DNA from: an uncultured Bacteroidales bacterium
Lineage (GTDB): Bacteria; Bacteroidota; Bacteroidia; Bacteroidales; Muribaculaceae
Assembly (NCBI GenBank): GCA_902777835.1
Contig: CACYVC010000005.1
Span: forward strand, 1-64,000
DNA length: 64,000 bases
Reading direction: 5' to 3'
Below the pieces are notes generated by a model. The model was given only the letters and a program-made list of their open reading frames with translations, did not search any database and had not been told where the DNA came from. This document shows, in pieces, positions 42,140 through 50,111 of the stretch (its first letter is position 1; the number at the start of each line of letters is the position of its first letter). The position numbers and the translations under genes are program-made.

Positions 42140-43210
42140 TTATAATTTCACATTCTTCAATCTGTTGTAGTGGCAGACCATGAGGTCGCCGTTCTGGTCG
42201 CGGAGGTGGAAACCGTTTCCTTTACAGTAGCGGAACATATCGCACTCGGCACAGACACCTCGCTTCATCCACTCACGGTTGCGGTATTTCTCAAAGCGGT
42301 TGTTCCACACATCCCAAAAACTGTCGTGGTAGATATTGCCCTGATTGTAGTCGCTGCGAATGCTTAGGCATCCCGAAATAGCGCCATCGTGGCGGACACT
42401 TGCCACAGTTAGCCCTGCCTCACAGGAGTAGAAATAGTCACGCACCATTCCTTCGTAGGCCCCAAGGAATCCCTCACAAGCGAAGGACAGGTCAATCTTG
42501 CTCTCAAGGCGTGTCTTAACAATAAAGTTGAGCAGATCACGAAACTGATGGTCGGTAATTTGCAGTTCGTCAAGTCCCACAGCCCTACCCATTGGCACAA
42601 TGGTAAAGCATCGCCAATATTTAACCCCTGAGTTGATAAGCAGTTGTTTAATTTCGTCAAGGTGATTGATATTGCGAGAGTTGACGCAGGTTATCACGTC
42701 CCACTCAAGGTCTTCAACCTTACTCATCAATTTGATGGCACGCAATGCTCGGTCAAAGCTATGAGAATTATTTCTAAGCCAGTTGTGGTCGCTAGCAGTA
42801 CCATCTAGGTCAACTGCCATGCTGTCAATGCCCGCCTCAGCGAGAGCATCCATCATTTTCTCATCAAGAAGATAACCATTGGTAACCAGTCCCCACTGGA
42901 AACCTCGCTGCTTAATCTCACGTCCGCATGCCACAATGTCGTGGCGAACGAGCGGCTCGCCCCCTACCGTCGACACCATGATTGTCGCCGGGTCTTGATG
43001 CTGCGCAATCTCGTCAAGAACCGGCAATAAATCCTGCAGCGGCATCTCGGTAGCACTCAGGTCTTTGGCGCAGTCGCTGCCGCAATGCCTGCATGAGAGG
43101 TTACACCGCAACGTGCATTCCCAGAACAGTTGCTCCAAAGGATGCTCTCGGCACAGACGCTCATTCTCACGCCTTGCCACCTCGAGTGCCATTTGCTGCG
43201 TGTGGTCCAT
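42140..43210 (-). CDS. Radical SAM/SPASM enzyme, rSAM/lipoprotein type (TIGR04133-like)
   Basis: 356 residues. The radical SAM cluster motif CNLSCRHC lies near residue 33 in the context FWECTLRCNLSCRHCGSDC, with the GGEP motif (VGGEPLVR) and a TNGYLL strand. The C-terminal SPASM domain has the extra iron-sulfur cysteines (CEAG, GC, CAECDMFRYC and VCHYN). This opening is what I remember from TIGR04133 enzymes, which are paired with lipoproteins and are thought to modify them. It lies nine bases after a PepSY-like lipoprotein gene and 11 before the MYG lipoprotein, so the three genes form one operon. The chemistry is unknown. Confidence 0.88.
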   Translation of the reverse strand: MDHTQQMALEVARRENERLCREHPLEQLFWECTLRCNLSCRHCGSDCAKDLSATEMPLQDLLPVLDEIAQHQDPATIMVSTVGGEPLVRHDIVACGREIKQRGFQWGLVTNGYLLDEKMMDALAEAGIDSMAVDLDGTASDHNWLRNNSHSFDRALRAIKLMSKVEDLEWDVITCVNSRNINHLDEIKQLLINSGVKYWRCFTIVPMGRAVGLDELQITDHQFRDLLNFIVKTRLESKIDLSFACEGFLGAYEGMVRDYFYSCEAGLTVASVRHDGAISGCLSIRSDYNQGNIYHDSFWDVWNNRFEKYRNREWMKRGVCAECDMFRYCKGNGFHLRDQNGDLMVCHYNRLKNVKL

Positions 43211-43219
43211 TATATGATA

Positions 43220-43705
43220 TCAGTCGTCTGTTCCTGTCCTCTTGCAATTGACATCATAATTGATATCCATGCCGTTATCAAGTTTCACATCATAACCACC
43301 AAAGCTGTCTTTGTCGATTTCTACTATATTAGCTTCAGGATCTATTGATTTGACGTCATTCAATATTCTCTCATCAATTACTGACGCTGGAATTCCTGCA
43401 GGACATTCAATCTCCCTTATATAGCCATCCATGTCAAACTCCAATAATTCACCTGTCCTAAGCCACACTCTGATGTCATGATTGTCGGCAATTACTCTGA
43501 CAATCTCATAGCCAGGCAGATACTTATCCAGATATTTTATAGTTACTTCAGGGAGTTTATCTAAATTGGCAATACTATCGCCACCATGAACAGGAGCATT
43601 AATAACAGAAGTTTGCTCATTGCTTGGCACATCATTAACATGTTTGCACGACATAGCAAGAGTGACTAATGCTATCACCACAACTGCATTAAAAATGTTT
43701 CTCAT
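43220..43705 (-). CDS. PepSY-like lipoprotein (DUF2874 type)
   Basis: 161 residues from the ATG at 43705, where a lipoprotein signal starts (MRNIFNAVVVIALVTLAMSC); the longer frame from 43744 adds a non-signal stretch. The body contains two related halves with the pattern of Bacteroidota PepSY-like proteins: YEIVRVIADNHDIRVWLRTGELLEFDMDGYI and VEIDKDSFGGYDVKLDNGMDINYD. These are small periplasmic proteins of unknown role. It is the first gene of the radical SAM operon; whether it is a second substrate or a chaperone is open. Confidence 0.8.
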   Translation of the reverse strand: MRNIFNAVVVIALVTLAMSCKHVNDVPSNEQTSVINAPVHGGDSIANLDKLPEVTIKYLDKYLPGYEIVRVIADNHDIRVWLRTGELLEFDMDGYIREIECPAGIPASVIDERILNDVKSIDPEANIVEIDKDSFGGYDVKLDNGMDINYDVNCKRTGTDD

Positions 43706-43793
43706 ATATATAATTTTAAAGATAAAAAACTGTTGAATTTCCACAAAAGATAACCAGTTGTCAAATGTGGGGTATTATGATTTTAAAATTTCC

Positions 43794-43801
43794 CAAAGTT
43801 A
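43794..43801 (-). promoter_or_regulatory. Promoter -7 box for the radical SAM operon
   Basis: TAACTTTG on the minus strand, 88 bases before the ATG at 43705. No better box lies closer, although a poorer one (TATCTTTTG-like) is near 43742. Confidence 0.5.
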
Positions 43802-43820
43802 CAAAAAAAATAGAAAGCGC

Positions 43821-43860
43821 GAAAAAAATAACAGGAAAAATCAATAAGATTTCTCCTGCC
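43821..43860 (-). terminator. Intrinsic terminator of the pseudouridine synthase gene
   Basis: Arms CAGGAGAAATC and GATTTTTCCTG pair over 11 bases with one G-T, six-base loop, followed on the minus strand by a run of T. Confidence 0.7.
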
Positions 43861-43869
43861 ATTATCATT

Positions 43870-44805
43870 TTAAATCATCTGCTTTGGAAATAGATCAAGG
43901 AATACTGTGGGGAACGGAGTCTCAAACTCCAGTTCTTCATGAGTGATGGGATGGATGAAAGCGAGACGAAAAGCATGAAGCCCTAATCGTCCTAGACAAT
44001 CCTCGATGCTGCCATACTTATAATCACCCACCACAGGATGCCCAAGCACTTCCATGTGCACTCTAATCTGATTTTTGCGACCAGTGTTGAGATGCAACTC
44101 AATAAGTGAGAAGTCGTCGTTGCGGTCAAGGAGCCACCAATCGGTGCTAGCCCATTTGCCGCCATTGTTAAATGGGCTGCTCACCACCTTGCGCGATGGT
44201 GTGTCGCGCAACCAACTCTCGATGTGCCCATGGTCTTCCTCCATAGGGCCTTCTACTACAGCTACATATCGGCGGTCGAGGACACATGAGTGCCAATTTT
44301 TCACCAACATCTGCTGCACTTCCACACTCTTGGCATAGACCATCACTCCTGAGGTGCGCGTGTCGAGCCTGTGCACCACATGAGCTGTGCAGTGCTGCTT
44401 GGTAGATGCAAGATACTGGTCAAGGAGTATCTTCATGTTAAGGCTTCCCCGCCCTACCCCCATTGAGAGCACGCCGTCGGACTTATCCACCACAATCAGA
44501 TATTCATCTTCATATAGTATTCCGAAGAATCGGTCGAAATTCCTCATCGGCATGAAACGCGGGTTTTTGGTGACTTCTACCACCATGTCGGGTTTTACAG
44601 CGAAGTTGTACTGTTTCTCTACCCTACCGTCAACCTTCACCATCTCATGGCTAAGCAATCCCTTTGCCTTATTGCGGCTGATTCCATCCATCTTCTTGAG
44701 GAGGAAATCGAGCAACGGCATCTCCTCGGCAGCAAGGAAAGTTGTGACTTTCATCTGGTTGCGAGGAACGTTAGGACCGTTATATGCAAATCGGCGATTC
44801 TTCAT
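43870..44805 (-). CDS. RluA-family pseudouridine synthase
   Basis: 311 residues. An S4-like RNA-binding domain (LLDFLLKKMDGISRNKAKGLLSHEMVKVDGRV, about 30-65) precedes the catalytic domain, with the family motif HRLDTRTSGVMVYAKS holding the catalytic Asp and the later GRKNQIRVHMEVLGHPVVGDYKYG block. It converts uridine to pseudouridine in rRNA or tRNA; the exact site (RluD- or RluC-type) cannot be told. It lies upstream of the radical SAM operon, separated by a terminator, and downstream of dnaJ. Confidence 0.9.
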   Translation of the reverse strand: MKNRRFAYNGPNVPRNQMKVTTFLAAEEMPLLDFLLKKMDGISRNKAKGLLSHEMVKVDGRVEKQYNFAVKPDMVVEVTKNPRFMPMRNFDRFFGILYEDEYLIVVDKSDGVLSMGVGRGSLNMKILLDQYLASTKQHCTAHVVHRLDTRTSGVMVYAKSVEVQQMLVKNWHSCVLDRRYVAVVEGPMEEDHGHIESWLRDTPSRKVVSSPFNNGGKWASTDWWLLDRNDDFSLIELHLNTGRKNQIRVHMEVLGHPVVGDYKYGSIEDCLGRLGLHAFRLAFIHPITHEELEFETPFPTVFLDLFPKQMI

Positions 44806-44818
44806 TTTTATCTTACTT

Positions 44819-44849
44819 GTAACGACTAGGAGTTACACTTAACACTTAA
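44819..44849. repeat. Short hairpin plus two heptamers between dnaJ and the pseudouridine synthase
   Basis: GTAAC and GTTAC arms (44819-44836) followed by two CACTTAA units (44836-44849) that overlap the dnaJ stop codon at 44846. Confidence 0.45.
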
Positions 44850-46009
44850 TCAAACATGTGGCGCAGGCGGCTGAAAATGCGTTCTTTAGCTGCCGATGTG
44901 GGTTTGAACGATTGTGAGTCGCGCATCGCCTCCAATGTGCGCTTATCGGCTGATGATAGATTCTCAGGAACATACACCATAACATTAACCAACAAGTCGC
45001 CATTACCATAGCCATTAATTGATGGTAAGCCTTTTCCTCTGAGTCTAAGCACCTTGCCAGGTTGCGTACCAGGTTCGATAGTGACACGTGCCCTGCCGTC
45101 GATAGTAGGAATCTCCACCTTGCCTCCAAGAGCAGCAGTTGGGAAGTCTATCATCAGGTTGTAGATGAGGTCTTGCTCGTCGCGGATGAGGTGCTCATCG
45201 CGCTGCTCCTCGATAACAATCTGCAAGTCGCCAGGCACACCACCGCCAGGAGCATCGTTACCCTTGCCGCGCATAGTGAGCATCATGCCCTCTTTAACGC
45301 CGGCTGGAATATTAATTGTGACAACCTCTTCTTGTTTGACAAGACCTTTTCCTCCACAGTTAGGACAACGTTCCTTAATGCGTTTGCCCGAGCCGCCACA
45401 TGCGCTGCACGCGCTCTGTGTCTGCATCTGGCCTAGGATTGTGCGGCGTATGCGCACCTCCACGCCCGAGCCGTGACAGTTAGGGCATGTCTCAAGCGCT
45501 GTACCGTTCTTGGCTCCAGTGCCATTGCAGGAGTGGCACGACACCTGACGCGGTATCTTTATCTTTTTCTCGGTGCCTTTAGCAACTTCCTGCAAATTGA
45601 CTTTCACACGCACGCGCAGGTTAGTGCCATAATTCACCGACGAGCCACCGCCTGTGTCGCCAAAGCCGAATCCGCCAAAACCTCCAAAGCCACCAAACAG
45701 GTCGCCAAACTGGCGGAAAATGTCTTCCATCGACATACCGCCGCCCGAGAAGCCACCGCCACCCATCTGGTCATAGCCTTCAGGACCGAGCTGATCGTAG
45801 CGTGCACGCTTATTGGGGTCACTGAGAACGTCGTAGGCTTCGGCAGCTTCCTTAAACTTCTCTTCGGCCTCTTTTTTCTCAGCGTCGCTTTTACCTTGCT
45901 GACGGTCGGGATGATATTGTATAGCGAGTTTTCGATACGCTTTTTTCAGCGCATCGGCATCGGCGTTGCGATCAACACCCAGCACCTCGTAAAAATCTCT
46001 CTTTGCCAT
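44846..46009 (-). CDS. dnaJ: Chaperone DnaJ
   Basis: 387 residues, the full type I layout: J domain with HPD ([10 protein letters not shown]), Gly/Phe-rich region ([12 protein letters not shown]), zinc-binding domain with four CxxCxGxG repeats ([32 protein letters not shown]) and two C-terminal beta-barrel domains. It delivers substrates to DnaK and stimulates its ATPase. It lies after grpE on the same strand, with an array of heptamers between. Confidence 0.98.
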   Translation of the reverse strand: MAKRDFYEVLGVDRNADADALKKAYRKLAIQYHPDRQQGKSDAEKKEAEEKFKEAAEAYDVLSDPNKRARYDQLGPEGYDQMGGGGFSGGGMSMEDIFRQFGDLFGGFGGFGGFGFGDTGGGSSVNYGTNLRVRVKVNLQEVAKGTEKKIKIPRQVSCHSCNGTGAKNGTALETCPNCHGSGVEVRIRRTILGQMQTQSACSACGGSGKRIKERCPNCGGKGLVKQEEVVTINIPAGVKEGMMLTMRGKGNDAPGGGVPGDLQIVIEEQRDEHLIRDEQDLIYNLMIDFPTAALGGKVEIPTIDGRARVTIEPGTQPGKVLRLRGKGLPSINGYGNGDLLVNVMVYVPENLSSADKRTLEAMRDSQSFKPTSAAKERIFSRLRHMFD

Positions 46010-46021
46010 GATATCTTTTTA

Positions 46022-46049
46022 AATGCATAATGCAAAATGCACAATGCAT
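46022..46049. repeat. Four-unit heptamer array upstream of dnaJ
   Basis: AATGCAT, AATGCAA, AATGCAC, AATGCAT in register, ending 13 bases from the dnaJ ATG side. Confidence 0.7.
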
Positions 46050-46072
46050 ATTTTTATAATTTCTAATATTAC

Positions 46073-46114
46073 CACTTACTACTTAACACTTACTACTTAA
46101 CACTTAAACTACTG
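46073..46114. repeat. Heptamer array at the grpE stop codon
   Basis: Six 7-bp units (CACTTAC, TACTTAA, CACTTAC, TACTTAA, CACTTAA, ACTACTG) in register; the last contains the grpE stop codon. Confidence 0.7.
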
Positions 46115-46726
46115 CCCCACTACCACTTTGGCATGGCGCAGCACTTTGTCGTTCAACTTATAGCCTTTGAGCACGGTGTCGATCACCTTGCCTTTTTGGT
46201 CCTCGTCGGGAGCAGGGAATGTGGTAACTGCCTCGTGGAAGTCGGTGTCAAAGAGTTCGCCTGTCGATTCTATAGGCTCCACATTGTTGCTCTTGAGGAA
46301 AGAAAGGAGCTTGCTGTGAATGAGATCGACACCCTCCTTAAGACTGTCGAGGTCGCCACCTTGCGCAATTGCATCGATGGCGCGCTCTATATCGTCAACA
46401 ACGGGGAGGATGCCCTCAAGCACCTTCTGTCCACCGTTCTTGATGAGGTCTTGCTTCTCTTGCAATGTGCGCTTGCGGTAGTTGTCGAAGTCGGCCATCA
46501 GGAACAGATATTCCTTCTTCTCCTTCTCGAGCTCGGCCTCGAGTTGCTCACAGCGCTGCTCAGGAGTAATTTCAGTAGCTTCCTCCTCCTGGTTTTCATC
46601 TTCAGCGTCTTCAGCACCTTCGCTCTCTTCTTGAACCGCTCCTTCGGTTTCTACATCAAGTTCGGGTTCATTGATTATCTCCTCGTCCTTTTGTTTTTCG
46701 CTTTCTTTATTTTTATCTTTGTTCAT
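46109..46726 (-). CDS. grpE: Nucleotide exchange factor GrpE
   Basis: 205 residues from the ATG at 46726; an upstream ATG at 46774 would add 16 residues of no family similarity. A long acidic N-terminus (ELDVETEGAVQEESEGAEDAEDE) precedes the coiled coil (CEQLEAELEKEKKEYLFLMADFDNYRKRTLQEKQDLIK) and the beta-wing domain with the motif HEAVTTFP and KGYKLNDKVLRHAKVVV. It releases ADP from DnaK. Paired with dnaJ. Confidence 0.95.
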   Translation of the reverse strand: MNKDKNKESEKQKDEEIINEPELDVETEGAVQEESEGAEDAEDENQEEEATEITPEQRCEQLEAELEKEKKEYLFLMADFDNYRKRTLQEKQDLIKNGGQKVLEGILPVVDDIERAIDAIAQGGDLDSLKEGVDLIHSKLLSFLKSNNVEPIESTGELFDTDFHEAVTTFPAPDEDQKGKVIDTVLKGYKLNDKVLRHAKVVVGQ

Positions 46727-46783
46727 TTTTTTAGAGTTTTTTATCTGATTTTTTAATAACAAAAAACTTGCCACACCACATTA

Positions 46784-47608
46784 TTATAATAACTCAATGA
46801 CATATGTGGTAGTGTTGTCAAATTTCCCCTTCATTTTCTCTGCCAAATTGACATCATCAAAAATTCCAAAAATCGACGACCCAGAACCCGACATCGAGGC
46901 ATAGATCGCACCACCATTTTCGATAACCAGTTTTATTGTAGCCAGTTCGGGAAACGAGGCAAAGACACTAGGCTCGAAGTCGTTCTTCACCACCTCGCCC
47001 CACTGGTCCACGCTTTTCATCACATCTTTCTCAAGACTTGACATGCTAGGAGTAGGCGTCACGCGAGAATATGCCACATTAGTGGGCACACTCACGGCAG
47101 GCTTTACAAGAAACAGATACAGCCCTTTGAGGCTCACATTAATGGGTGTGAGCACATCTCCAATTCCAGTCGCCATCATAGGTTGGTTGTAAATAAAGAA
47201 TGGGCAGTCGGCACCCAATGTAGCAGCAAGGCGGGCAAGTTGGTCTTTCTCGACGTTGAGATTAAACATCTCGTTGAGCATGAGCATAGTGCTAGAAGCA
47301 TCGCTCGAGCCACCACCCAGGCCAGCGCCATCGGGAATGTGCTTGTAGAGGTAGATATCCACCTCGGGCACATCATAGTGCTGCTGCATAAGGCGCAACG
47401 CCTTCATCACCAGGTTTTTCTCCACAGGGCAATCAACAGGATTGCCATAGGTGGTAAGAGTAGAATCGCCGCCTTTTGCCGGCACAATCTCCAGCACATC
47501 AGTTAGACCTATCGGGTAAAACACCGTCTCAAGGTTATGGTAGCCATCACTGCGACGCTCCACAATGTTGAGCCCAAGATTTATCTTAGCATTTGGGAAA
47601 GAAATCAT
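46784..47608 (-). CDS. ispE: 4-diphosphocytidyl-2-C-methyl-D-erythritol kinase
   Basis: 274 residues, GHMP kinase fold. The N-terminal AKINLGLNIVERRSDGYHNLET, the ATP-binding loop IPDGAGLGGGSSDASS and the SGSGSSIFGIF C-terminal glycine loop are all visible. It phosphorylates CDP-ME in the MEP isoprenoid pathway, next to ispD elsewhere in the window (60343). It has its own promoter box at 47705 and a leader with a heptamer array. Confidence 0.96.
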   Translation of the reverse strand: MISFPNAKINLGLNIVERRSDGYHNLETVFYPIGLTDVLEIVPAKGGDSTLTTYGNPVDCPVEKNLVMKALRLMQQHYDVPEVDIYLYKHIPDGAGLGGGSSDASSTMLMLNEMFNLNVEKDQLARLAATLGADCPFFIYNQPMMATGIGDVLTPINVSLKGLYLFLVKPAVSVPTNVAYSRVTPTPSMSSLEKDVMKSVDQWGEVVKNDFEPSVFASFPELATIKLVIENGGAIYASMSGSGSSIFGIFDDVNLAEKMKGKFDNTTTYVIELL

Positions 47609-47609
47609 A

Positions 47610-47644
47610 TTAAGTGTTAAGTGTCAAGTGTTAAGTGTAAAGCA
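47610..47644. repeat. Heptamer array in the ispE leader
   Basis: Five 7-bp units (TTAAGTG three times, TCAAGTG, TAAAGCA) in register, ending two bases from the ispE start. Confidence 0.75.
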
Positions 47645-47704
47645 AAAAATGCACACTAATTAAACGTATTTCAACTAATTATTTGATGTCACAATACTAA
47701 ACTG

Positions 47705-47712
47705 CAAAGTTA
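47705..47712 (-). promoter_or_regulatory. Promoter -7 box for ispE
   Basis: TAACTTTG on the minus strand, 96 bases before the ATG at 47608, so the transcript would include the heptamer array. Confidence 0.55.
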
Positions 47713-47785
47713 GTGAATAGTTTTTAGTTGTTGTTATTCCGTTGTTAGTTTTTTAGCACATGACTTGCGAATTGTGCATAAAGCA

Positions 47786-48316
47786 TTATAATAAACATTC
47801 CTCACGAATGCTTTCCAAGATGGGACGGAGCGATTGTGAGGCTGATTGAAGCTCTTTATCGATAGAAGAAACAAGGTTTGTGGGATTCTCTATCTTACTC
47901 ATCAACAGTAGATTGAGCAACAAGCGCCATGCGGCATAGTGCGACAAAGGCTGCTCGCTCTTTAGCATCTTTTCCCATAGTTGAGGGGCATAATTGAGAT
48001 GTCTTAACAGGCGATGGCACAGCACGTCGGCAATCTCGGTGCTTTCCAGGTCATTGCACCACTCAAGCGCATTATTAACAGTGAACTCTTCTACGGGATA
48101 CAGCATTGTCGCTGCCATGCGGCACTCTCGGTGCTGCTTCTCGTTCCACAAAGCCTGAGCCAACTGTGAATCCTTGCCATATAGGCTTGTGATGGCGACA
48201 ATATCCACCAGCTGACAACCCATTATGATGGTGTGTGGGTCGCCAGCAGCCTTGAGTTGCTGTGCAAGCATCCCGTTGCGGTGGGCAAAGAATTGTTTTT
48301 TAAGCGTTTGCAACAT
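47786..48316 (-). CDS. DNA alkylation repair (AlkD)-like HEAT-repeat protein
   Basis: 176 residues from the ATG at 48316; the promoter box at 48357 lies right before the longer frame start at 48355, so the inner ATG is preferred. The chain is helical with repeated Leu/Ala/Trp pairs (ALWNEKQHRECRMAATMLYP, LCHRLLRHLNYAPQLWEKML, SHYAAWRLLLNLLL), the pattern of AlkC/AlkD-like HEAT proteins, which excise 3-methyl- and 7-methyl-purines. Shorter than full AlkD (about 230), so function is uncertain. Confidence 0.55.
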   Translation of the reverse strand: MLQTLKKQFFAHRNGMLAQQLKAAGDPHTIIMGCQLVDIVAITSLYGKDSQLAQALWNEKQHRECRMAATMLYPVEEFTVNNALEWCNDLESTEIADVLCHRLLRHLNYAPQLWEKMLKSEQPLSHYAAWRLLLNLLLMSKIENPTNLVSSIDKELQSASQSLRPILESIREECLL

Positions 48317-48356
48317 GATTAGAAATTGAGGGAATAAAAACCCTGAGAACACCATG

Positions 48357-48364
48357 CAAAGTTA
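48357..48364 (-). promoter_or_regulatory. Promoter -7 box for the AlkD-like gene
   Basis: TAACTTTG on the minus strand, 40 bases before the ATG at 48316. Confidence 0.55.
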
Positions 48365-48414
48365 CTAAAAAGTTTTCAGTTTCTCTGCCAGAACTCATAT
48401 ATCCCCTAAAAAAT

Positions 48415-48443
48415 GACACCGCAAAAACAATTTTTGCGGTGTC
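48415..48443 (-). terminator. Intrinsic terminator of the third ECF module
   Basis: A perfect 13-bp stem (GACACCGCAAAAA and complement) with a 3-base loop, followed on the minus strand by ATTTTTTAGG. Confidence 0.8.
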
Positions 48444-48462
48444 GTGCTGTAAATGTCTTTTA

Positions 48463-48903
48463 TTATTTCTTCTTTTTCTCAGTCATCTGCCGATAAAACT
48501 TAATTTCGGCTTGTTTCAAAAGAAACAGTTGCTTTTTTGAAAGTATTTTTGAAAACTGATTGAAATATCTTGTTTCTATCTCTCCTTCTTTTGACTTTAC
48601 CTCAGCCATAGCCTTTGCTGCTTTGGCATACTCTTCATCACTCACTTTATTAGCGGCACCCACTTTTCGGGCATGCTGCCTGGCTTTGTGGTTAGCATTG
48701 TAGATTTCCTTTTCCATAGCTTCGTAGAGAGGCATGAACTTGTCGCGTTGCGCTTGCGTCATTCCTGTCTCTTTTACGATGAACTCATGCTTATAATCCA
48801 GCATCTCTTTAGTCCACTGGCGTTTTCTCTCTTGGGCTTGCGCGCTGCACACACAAGCCGTGAGTATCAGTAAAAACAAAGCTATTTTAAAGTTTGTCCT
48901 CAT
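48463..48903 (-). CDS. Small periplasmic CpxP/Spy-like helical protein
   Basis: 146 residues with signal peptide (MRTNFKIALFLLILTACVCSAQAQ). The rest is highly charged and helical with LTEEQ-like arrangement (ETGMTQAQRDKFMPLYEAMEKEIY ... GEIETRYFNQFSKILSKKQLFLLKQAEIKF), as in Spy/CpxP family stress chaperones; I do not see a metal site. It is the third gene of sigma, anti-sigma, helical periplasmic protein, an arrangement I recall from other Bacteroidales. It may be a periplasmic sensor for the module. Confidence 0.7.
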   Translation of the reverse strand: MRTNFKIALFLLILTACVCSAQAQERKRQWTKEMLDYKHEFIVKETGMTQAQRDKFMPLYEAMEKEIYNANHKARQHARKVGAANKVSDEEYAKAAKAMAEVKSKEGEIETRYFNQFSKILSKKQLFLLKQAEIKFYRQMTEKKKK

Positions 48904-48943
48904 GTAAGTGAAATTTTAAGTAAAAATACTTACTAGCAGTTTT

Positions 48944-49336
48944 CTATTTGGCTTTCACATTTTCAGATTCCATATACAAAGAGTCTTCATACAACAAGTC
49001 ATATTCGGAGTACCCCTCATAGTCCATGAAATCCTCAACATTATTTATGGCTGGTAAACTTTTAGATAGTTGTGATCTAATTTGCTGCATATCGGCCGAC
49101 GAATTTTTCCCAATGGTGAAGATGTTCATCATCACCCAGATGCCTGCAAACATGGCAGCCATATATACAAACGGCCTAATGCGCACCCATAGAGTGGGCT
49201 TCTCTTCCTCGGTGATTTTCACCTCTGGAAGCGAATCCATCAGCTCTGAAGTAAAGTTGGCAAAGTAATTCTCAGGGACTGTAAATCCTGGATCTTTGCC
49301 TAATTTATCTAATATTTTTGAATTCTCTTTTTTCAT
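48944..49336 (-). CDS. Putative membrane anti-sigma factor, module 3
   Basis: 130 residues from the ATG at 49336 (the earlier ATG at 49357 adds seven residues). A cytoplasmic N-terminus (ILDKLGKDPGFTVPENYFANFTSELMDSL) is followed by one hydrophobic helix (FVYMAAMFAGIWVMMNIFTI) and a short acidic periplasmic tail. The PENYFxxF motif is typical of small Bacteroidota anti-sigma proteins next to RpoE. It stands between the sigma gene and the CpxP-like gene. Confidence 0.7.
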   Translation of the reverse strand: MKKENSKILDKLGKDPGFTVPENYFANFTSELMDSLPEVKITEEEKPTLWVRIRPFVYMAAMFAGIWVMMNIFTIGKNSSADMQQIRSQLSKSLPAINNVEDFMDYEGYSEYDLLYEDSLYMESENVKAK

Positions 49337-49420
49337 GACACTTTTTTGACTACTCAAATGCCAAAAGGTTTAAGGGAAGTTCTAAAAAATAATGAAAAAT
49401 TTAAAATTGTTTTACATCCC

Positions 49421-49981
49421 TCAATCGTTATTCTCAAAATAAGACTCTATCTTCTTCAGAGCATGATGATAGGATGCTTTTAGAGCTCCCACCGAGGTGC
49501 CGAGAATCTCACTCATCTCTTCATATTTCATCTCGTCGTAGTAGCGCATATTGAAGACCAGGCGCTGCTTCTCGGGCAGTGTGGCAATAGCGCGCTGAAG
49601 CTTGAGCTGCGCCTCGTCGCCATCGAAGTACTTGTCGGCCTCCAAGCTGTTGACCAAGAAGGAGTCGTCATCATCGAGCGAGATGTTGTTCTGCACCTTT
49701 TTCTTGTTGATGAAAGTGATTGACTCATTGATGGCTATCTTGTAGAGCCACGTCGAGAGTTTGGCATCGCCACGGAAGTTGTCGATGTTAGTCCAAGCCT
49801 TTATAAATGTATTCTGAAGCACATCGTTAGCGTCGTCATGGTCAACTACCATGCGACGTATGTGCCAATAAAGCTGCTCGGAATAGTGCTCTATCACTCT
49901 CCCGAAAGCGGTGCGGCAAGTGTCCTGCTTGTGCAGTTGCTCAACAATTTCTTCCTCGTCGTATTTCGCTCGTGCTGCCAT
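49421..49981 (-). CDS. ECF sigma factor, RpoE-like, module 3
   Basis: 186 residues. Region 2 is in LYWHIRRMVVDHDDANDVLQNTFIKAWTNIDNFRGDAKLSTWLYKIAINESI, with the WLYKIA motif and linker, and region 4 in ATLPEKQRLVFNMRYYDEMKYEEMSEILGTSVGALKASYHHALKKI. It is a Bacteroidota RpoE-type ECF sigma, here with a TM anti-sigma factor and a periplasmic helical protein, so probably an envelope-stress module. It has a promoter box at 50001. Confidence 0.93.
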   Translation of the reverse strand: MAARAKYDEEEIVEQLHKQDTCRTAFGRVIEHYSEQLYWHIRRMVVDHDDANDVLQNTFIKAWTNIDNFRGDAKLSTWLYKIAINESITFINKKKVQNNISLDDDDSFLVNSLEADKYFDGDEAQLKLQRAIATLPEKQRLVFNMRYYDEMKYEEMSEILGTSVGALKASYHHALKKIESYFENND

Positions 49982-50000
49982 GCATTTTCAAAAACCGCTT

Positions 50001-50008
50001 CAAAGGTA
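50001..50008 (-). promoter_or_regulatory. Promoter -7 box for ECF module 3
   Basis: TACCTTTG on the minus strand, 19 bases before the ATG at 49981. Confidence 0.6.
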
Positions 50009-50054
50009 CTGCATTTTTTTCAGTTTAGGGCAAAAAAGTGACATTAAATGCAAA

Positions 50055-50090
50055 AAAATACCTGCACAAATTGTTTTGTGCAGGTATTTT
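50055..50090 (-). terminator. Intrinsic terminator of the lipoprotein gene
   Basis: A perfect 16-bp stem (AAAATACCTGCACAAA and complement) with a four-base loop, followed on the minus strand by TTTGC and further T. It separates the lipoprotein gene from ECF module 3. Confidence 0.8.
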
Positions 50091-50111
50091 GAGCCGTTTT
50101 TAGGACTTTTC

